Positions 32,411 through 40,180 of a stretch of 64,000 bases of DNA are shown in pieces. Numbering within the stretch: position 1 is the stretch's first letter; every line of letters starts with the position of its first letter. Source of the DNA: Eutrophovita sp913057845 (lineage in GTDB: Bacteria > Pseudomonadota > Gammaproteobacteria > Burkholderiales > Eutrophovitaceae); the NCBI GenBank assembly GCA_963925895.1, contig CAWUVH010000002.1, forward strand, positions 47,303 through 111,302. Reading direction: 5' to 3'. The position numbers and the translations under genes were made by a program. The notes under the pieces were generated by a model. The model was given only the letters and a program-made list of their open reading frames with translations. It had not been told where the DNA came from and did no database searches.

Positions 32411-34099
32411 ATGAGCACACTGAACAAAATGGATCCAACCCAACTTGCTAAACAGTTAGAACTATGGGAAGACACTGAAGTCAGCGCTTTTCTTAATAAA
32501 CAACCTGAGCGCGAAGATGAATTTTATACCCTAGGTGGCTTTCCGGTAAAAAGAACATATACCGCCCTCGACACGAAAGACATACCCATTGATGACATTG
32601 GCCTTCCTGGTCAATATCCCTTCACTAGGGGCCCCTACCCAACGATGTATAGAAGCCGATACTGGACCATGCGGCAGATCGCAGGATTTGGCACAGGAGA
32701 AGACACCAATAATCGTTTCAAATATCTGATTTCGCAAGGTCAAACGGGCCTATCAACGGACTTCGACATGCCCACACTGATGGGTTATGACTCAGACCAT
32801 CCGATGAGCGATGGAGAGGTGGGCCGAGAAGGAGTGGCCATCGACACACTGGCTGATATGGAGGCTTTATTTGATGAAATAGATTTAGAAAACATTTCTG
32901 TTTCCATGACAATCAACCCAACCGCATGGATCCTACTCGCCATGTATATCGCGCTAGCAAAACGGCGCGGAAACGATCTCAACAAGCTCTCCGGGACGGT
33001 TCAAGCGGATATTTTAAAAGAATATGTAGCACAAAAAGAATATATCTACCCCATTTCACCATCCGTGCGAATCGTTAGGGACTGCATCACATACTGCGCA
33101 GAAAATATGAAACGGTACAACCCAATAAACATTTCGGGGTACCACATCAGCGAAGCCGGCTCCTCTCCGCTGCACGAAATAGCGTTCACGATGGCTAACG
33201 CAACAACCTACGTCGAAGAGGTTGTTAAAACCGGCATGGATGTCGACCTATTTGCACCGAGACTCGCATTTTTCTTCGTCTGTCAGGCAGATTTCTTTGA
33301 AGAAATTGCTAAGTTTCGTGCTGCCCGTAGAGTCTGGGCTAAGATCATGAAAAATCAATTTGGTGCCAAAAAAGCTGAGTCGATGCGCCTACGCTTTCAC
33401 TGTCAAACAGCGGCAGCCTCTCTGACCAAACCACAGTACAAAGTAAACATCATGCGAACGACAGTGCAAGCCTTGGCAGCCGTCCTTGGAGGCGCTCAAA
33501 GTCTACATACAAATGGCATGGATGAAGCGTTTGCGATTCCCACTGAAGAAGCGATGAAGATTGCGCTTCGAACGCAACAAGTGATCGCTGATGAAACCAA
33601 TGTTGCAAATGTCATTGACCCATTGGGTGGCTCATACTTCCTAGAGAACCTCACTACACAATATGAAACCAAAATTTTTGAAATCTTGGAAGAAGTTAAA
33701 GAAAAGGGCGGCACCATCAAACTAATCGAAGAGGGTTGGTTTCAAAAACACATTGCCGACTTCGCCTATGAGACAGCCCTCAAGAAACAAGATGGGCAGA
33801 AGCCAGTTATCGGGGTCAATAAATACGTAGAGGAAGATGAAAAAGCAGATATTAAAACCCATCCTCATGACCCGACTACTGCAGACAGACAAATCAGTCG
33901 CCTACAAAATGTGCGCGCCACACGTGACAACGACCAAATAGAAAGCCTCCTCAACAAACTACTCGAGGTTGCGAAAGACGAGACAAAAAATATCATGCCA
34001 ATCACTATTGAGCTGGTTGACGCCGGCGCAACAATGGGCGATATCGTTGAAAAACTCAGAACGATCTGGGGTACGTACCGGGAAAATCCAGTGTTTTAA
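32411..34099 (+). CDS. hcmA: 2-hydroxyisobutyryl-CoA mutase large subunit
   Basis: The catalytic TIM-barrel subunit of a two-subunit B12 mutase. Its 562 residues lack the fused C-terminal B12 domain of methylmalonyl-CoA mutase. The position that is Tyr in methylmalonyl mutase and Phe in isobutyryl mutase is Ile90 here (WTMRQIAGFG), and Gln208 (EYVAQKEYIYP) replaces the carboxylate-binding Arg. Both match Aquincola HcmA at the same residue numbers, and long stretches such as MSDGEVGREGVAIDTLADME look nearly identical to it. The enzyme would interconvert 3-hydroxybutyryl-CoA and 2-hydroxyisobutyryl-CoA. AGGA lies six bases before the ATG. Confidence 0.85.
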   Translation: MSTLNKMDPTQLAKQLELWEDTEVSAFLNKQPEREDEFYTLGGFPVKRTYTALDTKDIPIDDIGLPGQYPFTRGPYPTMYRSRYWTMRQIAGFGTGEDTNNRFKYLISQGQTGLSTDFDMPTLMGYDSDHPMSDGEVGREGVAIDTLADMEALFDEIDLENISVSMTINPTAWILLAMYIALAKRRGNDLNKLSGTVQADILKEYVAQKEYIYPISPSVRIVRDCITYCAENMKRYNPINISGYHISEAGSSPLHEIAFTMANATTYVEEVVKTGMDVDLFAPRLAFFFVCQADFFEEIAKFRAARRVWAKIMKNQFGAKKAESMRLRFHCQTAAASLTKPQYKVNIMRTTVQALAAVLGGAQSLHTNGMDEAFAIPTEEAMKIALRTQQVIADETNVANVIDPLGGSYFLENLTTQYETKIFEILEEVKEKGGTIKLIEEGWFQKHIADFAYETALKKQDGQKPVIGVNKYVEEDEKADIKTHPHDPTTADRQISRLQNVRATRDNDQIESLLNKLLEVAKDETKNIMPITIELVDAGATMGDIVEKLRTIWGTYRENPVF

Positions 34100-34161
34100 G
34101 TCGGTGGTTTGCTGCTCAACTGCAATTGTTATAAATCACAAAAGAGAGTAGGTTGCCACAC

Positions 34162-35205
34162 ATGAACATCATCCCTTACCTGGATTTCCATCCTAAGATC
34201 TCCAAGAACTGCTCAAGCAAACGTTGGGTCTCCATTATCGGTCGAACTACGATAGGTGAGCACTGTCACTTCGAAGATCTTGTCACTCTCCGAGCCGATG
34301 GAGAAACAATTAACGTTGGCTCGGAATGTTGGTTTGGCGAGTATGCAACAGTTCATATTGCTGATAGCGCCTATGGCGCGACGTTGGGCAATCGCGCAAC
34401 CGTGGGTAGGTTTGGTCTCGTACACGGATGTACAATTGCAGAGGATTGCCTGCTTGGCGAACATGCTGTAGTCATGGATAACGCGAGCGTGGGCAAAGGG
34501 TCTGTAGTCTGCAGCGATAGCGTTGTTCCCCCCGGCAAACAGCTTGAGCCCGGCTGGCTATACCATGGAGTCCCCGCCAAACCGGTACGAAAAATTGAAG
34601 CCGCCGAGCTTGAAGAACTTCGAGGCATCGTTAAATCTAGAAAACACGGAGCCGGTGCAGAATGGGTCCTTTCCAAAAAACCAGTAGCCAAAATTAATCA
34701 TGAGCCAGGACAGGGCGTCGCGGAAAATTCTAGATTTGACTCTTATATTGCCCCCACGGCAAACGTCGTAGGTCAGTTAGAAATGGCCGCAGAGTCAAGC
34801 ATCTGGTTTGGCGTTGAAATCGCCGCACAAGATGCTTCAGTCTCATTAGGAGCGGCGAGCAACATTCAAGACAACTCACGAATTACTCTAGACTCCGGCG
34901 AGCATTTAAAAATTGGGGCACGCGTGACCATAGGACATAACGTTCAACTAAACGCTTGTGACATTGGCGACACTTGCATCATTGGCATGGGCTCAACAAT
35001 AGGAAAAGGAACCATCGTTCAAAATGGGGGCGTCGTAGCTGCAGGCGCAGTTACCGCTCCTAATACTGTAGTCACCGAAGGAATGATTTGGTCGGGAAGT
35101 CCAGCGAAAGAATCTCGACCTCTTTCGGAGGAAAACACAAAACTTTTCTCGGTTGGCGTTGATGTCTACAAGCAATACAGCAAGAACTATAAGAAAAATT
35201 CGTAG
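34162..35205 (+). CDS. tandem gamma-carbonic-anhydrase-like protein with complementary zinc-site losses
   Basis: A 347-residue protein made of two left-handed beta-helix domains (about 5-165 and 200-340). Compared with Methanosarcina Cam (zinc ligands His81, His117, His122), domain 1 keeps the first and third histidines (His65, His88) but has Arg83 for the second. Domain 2 has Thr242 and Asn264 for the first and third but keeps the second (His259). Domain 1 also keeps the Arg44-x-Asp46 pair, whereas domain 2 keeps Gln236-Asp237. The start is ATG 34162 with AGG nine bases upstream; TTG 34153 is an alternative. It lies 62 bases after hcmA. Function unknown. Confidence 0.85.
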   Translation: MNIIPYLDFHPKISKNCSSKRWVSIIGRTTIGEHCHFEDLVTLRADGETINVGSECWFGEYATVHIADSAYGATLGNRATVGRFGLVHGCTIAEDCLLGEHAVVMDNASVGKGSVVCSDSVVPPGKQLEPGWLYHGVPAKPVRKIEAAELEELRGIVKSRKHGAGAEWVLSKKPVAKINHEPGQGVAENSRFDSYIAPTANVVGQLEMAAESSIWFGVEIAAQDASVSLGAASNIQDNSRITLDSGEHLKIGARVTIGHNVQLNACDIGDTCIIGMGSTIGKGTIVQNGGVVAAGAVTAPNTVVTEGMIWSGSPAKESRPLSEENTKLFSVGVDVYKQYSKNYKKNS

Positions 35206-35245
35206 ACGCTCACAGCGCCCCTAACCACGGTTCGCGAATAATAAA

Positions 35246-36589
35246 ATGACGCTCGGAAAAGGGCTCGGGTCTATCGGCCATAAAGATCTATTTAAAATCG
35301 CGATCCCCATCATGATTGCCAACGTATCAACGCCCCTCATTGGAGTCGTTGATACCATAATCATTGGCCGGGTCCCCGATCCAGCGCTGATTGGCTCAGT
35401 TGCCATCGCGTCAATGATATTCACCTTCATTTATTGGGCGTTTGGATTTCTGAGGATGGGGACAGCTGGCCTAACATCTCAAGCCGTGGGAGCAAATGAT
35501 CAAGAGGAAATTCGCGCAACACTCGGACGTTCCGCTCTGCTGGCAGTCATTATCGGACTCGCACTAATCTCACTACAACATCCTATAAGTGAATTATCAT
35601 TTTATTTGATACATGGCAGCCCCCGCGTAGAACTACTAGCAAACGAATACTTCGACATTCGGATTTGGTCAGCTCCTGCCACACTAATCAATTATGCACT
35701 AATAGGCTGGCTTATTGCTGTTGGGAAAGCACGACATGCCTTGGCGTTACAACTACTTCTCAACGTGAGCAATATGTTGTTGGATATTCTTTTTGTGCTC
35801 GGCCTAAACATGGGGGTAAAAGGAGTCGCTCTCGGCACGTTGCTCTCAGAATATGGCGCGGCTGGAGCAGGCATAGTTATCGTATTGATGCTTCAAAACA
35901 GGCTTGCCGGAGCATGGGACATTAAAAGGATTTTAGCCAAGCAAAAAATGATCAAAAACCTATCGGTTAACGCCGACATTCTGGTCCGATCTCTGGCTTT
36001 AATCGTTGTATTCACCTGGTTTACTGCAAGCAGCGCGGCTTTCGGAGACACCGTACTTGCAGCGAACGCGGTACTGCTTCATTTCATGACCGTTTCCGCG
36101 TATTTTTTAGACGGAATAGCCTTTGCCACTGAGAAGTTTATTGGTGAATCGGTCGGCAAAAATTCTCGACGTTATTTTTCTGATGCCGCTAAGTTAACCA
36201 CAATGTGGGCGGGTGGCATTGCAACCTTGATCTCTATATCTTTGCTGGTTTATGGGCCTGATATCATTGATTTCATTACTGTCGACAACTCTATACGTGA
36301 GACAGCCAAGGAGTATGTGATTTTTGCTGCGCTCACACCATTTATCGGGGTTTGGTGTTTTCAGCTCGATGGGATTTTTATTGGTGCAACGGCGACCGCC
36401 TTAATGAGAAATAGCATGCTTGTTTCAACACTGCTATTTTTCATCACTTGGAAAAGTCTGGAGGACCTGGGAAATCTCGGTCTATGGATCGCGCTACTCA
36501 GTCATTTTTTCTATCGAACCCTCACGATGTATTTGCAGTTACCTAAGGTGATCGGAGCGATCACCGAACACAAAGTTAGTCGAGACTAG
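35246..36589 (+). CDS. MATE family efflux transporter (DinF-like)
   Basis: An integral membrane protein of 447 residues with about twelve hydrophobic segments, arranged as the two six-helix bundles of MATE exporters. Helix 1 has the loop ISTPLIGVVDTIIIGR (compare the conserved NVSTPLIGVVDTI stretch here), with GFLRMGTAGLTSQAVGAND after helix 2, both typical of the DinF subgroup. It would export organic cations or other small compounds using Na+ or H+. It starts 40 bases after the tandem anhydrase gene and may be in the same transcript. Its end overlaps the facing symporter gene by 14 bases. Substrate unknown. Confidence 0.9.
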   Translation: MTLGKGLGSIGHKDLFKIAIPIMIANVSTPLIGVVDTIIIGRVPDPALIGSVAIASMIFTFIYWAFGFLRMGTAGLTSQAVGANDQEEIRATLGRSALLAVIIGLALISLQHPISELSFYLIHGSPRVELLANEYFDIRIWSAPATLINYALIGWLIAVGKARHALALQLLLNVSNMLLDILFVLGLNMGVKGVALGTLLSEYGAAGAGIVIVLMLQNRLAGAWDIKRILAKQKMIKNLSVNADILVRSLALIVVFTWFTASSAAFGDTVLAANAVLLHFMTVSAYFLDGIAFATEKFIGESVGKNSRRYFSDAAKLTTMWAGGIATLISISLLVYGPDIIDFITVDNSIRETAKEYVIFAALTPFIGVWCFQLDGIFIGATATALMRNSMLVSTLLFFITWKSLEDLGNLGLWIALLSHFFYRTLTMYLQLPKVIGAITEHKVSRD

Positions 36590-37898
36590 ATTGAGCAGAC
36601 TTTAAATCCAAATCCACCTGAGTTTTTTCGCCCTCGAGTCGAGCAATGATAGTGGCACATACGGCATCCCCCCAAATGTTCACACTAGTTCGACACATAT
36701 CCAAAACACGATCAAAAACCATAAGAACACCTATAGCCTCTACCGGTAGTCCAATCACGCCCAGTATAATCGCTATGGCCACCAATGAGGCGGAAGGGAC
36801 TCCGGCAACACCAATTGAGGTTAACAGCGCCACCACGACTATCGTAAATTGAACACCAAGGGTCAGATCCAACCCATACGCTTGAGCAATAAACATCGCA
36901 GCAGCACACTCATAGAGCGCCGTACCATTCATATTGACCGTCGCTCCCAGCGGCAGTACAAAACTAGACACACTATTCGAGACGCCAACATTTTTCTCCA
37001 AGCTCTTCATGGAAACAGGCAGAGTTGCGGATGAAGAAGCCGTTGAAAATGCGGTAAGAATTGCCGGGGACATTGCCCGAAGAGTCGCCCACGGGTTCAC
37101 CCGCGCAAGGCTACGCAGTAGCAAAGGTAATACGACAAGCGCATGAATGCACAAAGCACCCAAAACCGTGAGTGAAAAAACCGCTAACGGCCGAGCCGCA
37201 TCAAAACCCGTCTTTGCAATAACACCAGCAACGAGTGCGAAAACCCCGATTGGCGCGAATTTCATTATCCACTCCGTCATTCCCATCATGACTTTAAACG
37301 TCGCGTCCCAAAAACGCTGAAAAGGATGCCGCAACTCATCAGATAATTTTGTAATGAAAAATCCAAACAAGATCGAGAAAAAGATTATCCCGAGCATCTG
37401 CCCCTCTGCAGAGGCTTTAATAATATTAGGCGGGACCATGCGCAGAAAAATTTCGGCGACGTCAGTTGAACCCTTATTTTCAATTTTCTCTTGAAGGGCA
37501 GATACGTCATGACTTTCAAAAGCCAACAAATCACCGACTGGCCGACCTTCGTATTGACCTGGCGCAACCAAGTTAATCATCGCCAAGCCAACAAGTATCG
37601 CAAACAACGTTGTTACGGCATAAAACAATAACGTACGCGTCCCAATTTTTGCTAACTTAGCTCCAGAACTACCCATCCCACACATCCCTACAATAATGGA
37701 GGATGCGATCAACGGGACAATAATCATTTTCAGAGCATTAAGGAATAATTGACCGACGTATTCAAAAACCGCGTTCAGCTCTAAGCCTAGGACCGCCACT
37801 GACTCCCCGTCTTGCGAGTAATGTTTAACAATTGAACCAGTGATCCCGGCAAGAACAATCGCGATAATAATTTGCCAATGTAGAGCCAACTTGCGCAT
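36576..37898 (-). CDS. dicarboxylate/amino acid:cation symporter (DAACS family)
   Basis: A 440-residue inner-membrane carrier related to GltP/DctA and the Glt transporters. Visible are several N-terminal hydrophobic helices, the serine-rich re-entrant loop AFSTASSSATLPVS, the NMNGTALYE motif of helix 7 that binds Na+ and substrate, and the second hairpin GVPSASLVAIA. The DRVLDMCRTSVNIWGD end matches helix 8, where the Arg-Thr-x-x-Asn pattern suits acidic substrates. AGGAG lies before the ATG. The SDR gene lies 16 bases upstream on the same strand, so co-transcription is likely. Glutamate/aspartate and C4-dicarboxylates are both possible. Confidence 0.92.
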   Translation of the reverse strand: MRKLALHWQIIIAIVLAGITGSIVKHYSQDGESVAVLGLELNAVFEYVGQLFLNALKMIIVPLIASSIIVGMCGMGSSGAKLAKIGTRTLLFYAVTTLFAILVGLAMINLVAPGQYEGRPVGDLLAFESHDVSALQEKIENKGSTDVAEIFLRMVPPNIIKASAEGQMLGIIFFSILFGFFITKLSDELRHPFQRFWDATFKVMMGMTEWIMKFAPIGVFALVAGVIAKTGFDAARPLAVFSLTVLGALCIHALVVLPLLLRSLARVNPWATLRAMSPAILTAFSTASSSATLPVSMKSLEKNVGVSNSVSSFVLPLGATVNMNGTALYECAAAMFIAQAYGLDLTLGVQFTIVVVALLTSIGVAGVPSASLVAIAIILGVIGLPVEAIGVLMVFDRVLDMCRTSVNIWGDAVCATIIARLEGEKTQVDLDLKSAQSSLD

Positions 37899-37914
37899 CT
37901 ATTGCTCCTGTACT

Positions 37915-38670
37915 TCAGTACATTATGTGTCCGCCATCGACAACGATAGTCTGGCCCGATACAAACGAGGACAGCTCAGATAATAAATACACAGCAGTTC
38001 CAGCCAAATCGGTTGGCCGTTCTTCGCGCGAAATAGCTCTCGCCTTCAAGAAACTCTGCTGCCATTCAATAGGGCGATCTTTTGTGGCATCCGTAATCAC
38101 AAACCCAGGAGCGATGGTATTGACACGTACGTTTGCTGATCCACACTCCTTGGCGAGGCCTTTCGTCATCGAGAGTACTGCGCCCTTTGTTGCCACGTAA
38201 TGCAAGTATCCGGGCTGCCCAGCAACTGCGACAACAGAAGATATATTGATGATGCTACCACCGCCGCTTTCGCGCATCGCGGGCATCACTCCCTTACAAC
38301 ACTGCCAAATACCTTTGACGTTAACGTCAAAAATTCGATCCCATATTTCGGTTGAGATCTCCTCAAAAGGCGTGAGCTTCACCTCCCTAAAATACGCCGC
38401 ATTATTGATAAGGCCATCGACGCGCCCACTCCACTTAACAGCTGCTTGCGCCATTGCCTTTGCAGACGCCTCATCACTCACATCCGTTTTTACGTAAGAC
38501 GCCTCACCACCATTTTTTTTTATTAGCTCAAGAGTCTCATCTGCAGAGTTGAGATCCGCAATCATGACTCGAGCGCCATAGGCTGCGCTAGTGAGCGCGA
38601 ACGCCTGCCCAATGCCAGTGGCACCACCAGTGACAATAATTGTTTTTCCTTCTAGTAATGGTCCTTGCAT
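37915..38670 (-). CDS. short-chain dehydrogenase/reductase
   Basis: A Rossmann-fold NAD(P)-dependent oxidoreductase of about 251 residues. The cofactor loop is TGGATGIGQAF, Asp in MIADLNSAD suggests NAD(H) preference, NNAAYF follows, and the catalytic Ser-Tyr-Lys is present (NISSVVAVAGQPGYLHYVATKGA). The C-terminal VSGQTIVVDGG is conserved. Start chosen at ATG 38670, nine bases after GGAG; a TTG at 38685 is in frame. It is co-directional with the symporter, so the protein may oxidise or reduce the imported acid. Substrate unknown. Confidence 0.9.
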   Translation of the reverse strand: MQGPLLEGKTIIVTGGATGIGQAFALTSAAYGARVMIADLNSADETLELIKKNGGEASYVKTDVSDEASAKAMAQAAVKWSGRVDGLINNAAYFREVKLTPFEEISTEIWDRIFDVNVKGIWQCCKGVMPAMRESGGGSIINISSVVAVAGQPGYLHYVATKGAVLSMTKGLAKECGSANVRVNTIAPGFVITDATKDRPIEWQQSFLKARAISREERPTDLAGTAVYLLSELSSFVSGQTIVVDGGHIMY

Positions 38671-38794
38671 CCTCAATAGCTCCAATTTACAGCCTATTTA
38701 TTTTTATCAATCTCGCAGGCTAGTTATATGAACAAGTTAAAGCACTTCTCTGCCCGATAGCACTTCATTTAACGTCTTGGCGCATACTGACCAC

Positions 38795-39688
38795 TCAGTC
38801 AATGCACTCAAGAAACTCGCCGATCAGTGTATCAGCGGCTCTGATCACATGCTCTGGCCCAGGAAATGTTCCGCCCTGAACATCCTGGATAAAATCTTTA
38901 AACCCACCAACTCTTTCGTTATGAATTGCTTGTTGCAGCTCATAAATTTTTCGATACTGCTTCGAGTGCCTAGGATAAGGCGGCGGACTATTACCCAAAA
39001 TATCTTCAGCAAACAAAAATTGGATGTCACCACCTTTACCACCGCCAATTGAAGAGGTAAGCAAAGTGGTGCGCTTACTGATCTCGATCAAGAGCTCCTC
39101 CGGAACGACCTCAACCTCCACGGCGTATGCGCCAGCATCTTCGAGAGTTTTGATTTCTTGATAAACCCAGAGCGCCTCATCTACCGTTTTTCCAACCGCC
39201 TTGAGGCCTCCAGTCCATGTGCTTTTTCGTGGCACTAGCCCGGCATGCCCTTGGATCGGAACACCCGCTTCGGCGGCTGCGCTCACAAAACGTGGGGACC
39301 ACTGACACATGATTGCATCAGCCCCTAACTCCATAGCCGTATAAGCGACACGCACTGCTTCGTCTTCGGTCGCAGCTGCAACTAAAGGTACCGAAAATGC
39401 CATAAATGTTTTTGGCGCGGCATCTCTGACTGCCTTTGCCAAGTGAGGCTGTTTCGGGTCAAATCGAACCTTCATAGTATCAATACCCGCCTCTTCAGCC
39501 GCCGCAGCCTCCTCAGGAGAAAACGGTAAAGTTTCGCAAAGAACTCTTTTCCCTTTTTGATCACGCAAACCCTTGACCGTGTAATTTCGTAACCCATAGG
39601 ATCCACCTAGAGTCATAACGCGGGTTAATCCGCTTTTTTCAACATTCCTCTGTGGAATACCCCCGTCTCCAGTTGCATAGCCTGCCAT
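38795..39688 (-). CDS. PanB-like (ketopantoate hydroxymethyltransferase superfamily) protein lacking the metal ligands
   Basis: A TIM-barrel protein of 297 residues. GHAGLVPRKSTWTGG, LEDAGAYAVEVEVVPEEL and GTFPGPEH correspond to PanB's GHLGLTPQSVNIFGG, LEAAGAQLLVLECVPVEL and GVYPGEEH. The catalytic glutamate (Glu181 in E. coli) is retained as Glu193, but the Mg2+ ligands Asp45, Asp84 and Glu114 align with Phe76, Ser99 and Gln129. It is therefore unlikely to make ketopantoate by the usual mechanism. Start chosen at ATG 39688 behind GGAAGGGAG; upstream ATGs have no site. Real function unknown. Confidence 0.75.
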   Translation of the reverse strand: MAGYATGDGGIPQRNVEKSGLTRVMTLGGSYGLRNYTVKGLRDQKGKRVLCETLPFSPEEAAAAEEAGIDTMKVRFDPKQPHLAKAVRDAAPKTFMAFSVPLVAAATEDEAVRVAYTAMELGADAIMCQWSPRFVSAAAEAGVPIQGHAGLVPRKSTWTGGLKAVGKTVDEALWVYQEIKTLEDAGAYAVEVEVVPEELLIEISKRTTLLTSSIGGGKGGDIQFLFAEDILGNSPPPYPRHSKQYRKIYELQQAIHNERVGGFKDFIQDVQGGTFPGPEHVIRAADTLIGEFLECID

Positions 39689-39718
39689 CTTTCTTCTCCC
39701 TTCCTGCATATCAATCAA

Positions 39719-40144
39719 TTAGTCTTCGAATTTAAACGGTACCATCCCTTGCCTACCCCGATAATTATTGATGGCTTGACGTGTGTTAGCAATTCTAAGA
39801 AGCCGAACAATCACCCGCCTCTTTCCCGGAATATCGGCTAGAACGAGCCCAATTGACAAGACCAATAACCCAGGGCCCGGTAAAAATAGCATCAATAATC
39901 CGACGCACAATAGTAAACCACCAGTCACATTCTTAAACACAAACACAAAAATTTTCATTCCAGAGCGATCATTCGTCCTGTCCATAACCTTTGACTTTAA
40001 AAAGTAATCATCGGGCAATCGCACAATCACCTGCGGCATTAGAAATAAACCCAACAAAAAAGTGCTGATTGAAAACAATCCTAACCATATGAGTTCGGTC
40101 TGATACTGCAAAACCCAGTCTATGATGTATGTAATCATCGCCAT
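39719..40144 (-). CDS. small inner-membrane protein, PGPGW-like
   Basis: A 141-residue protein with about three hydrophobic segments: residues 15-38, 70-90 and 90-105. The turn FLPGPGLLVLSIGLVL between the last two resembles the putative transmembrane PGPGW family (PF09656), although the Trp is replaced. A short polar loop holds residues 45-65. The C-terminal tail is basic (GKRRVIVRLLRIANTR) and probably cytoplasmic. The PanB-like gene lies downstream on the same strand. No function is known. Confidence 0.65.
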   Translation of the reverse strand: MAMITYIIDWVLQYQTELIWLGLFSISTFLLGLFLMPQVIVRLPDDYFLKSKVMDRTNDRSGMKIFVFVFKNVTGGLLLCVGLLMLFLPGPGLLVLSIGLVLADIPGKRRVIVRLLRIANTRQAINNYRGRQGMVPFKFED

Positions 40145-40180
40145 GGTTGGGCCGAACGTTGCCGAAAGTCAGATTTATAT

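Noticed and set aside
32411..34099. Annotation as methylmalonyl-CoA mutase large subunit
   Set aside because: The CoA-acid contact residues are Ile90 and Gln208 instead of Tyr and Arg, and the protein lacks the fused B12 domain, so methylmalonyl-CoA is an unlikely substrate.
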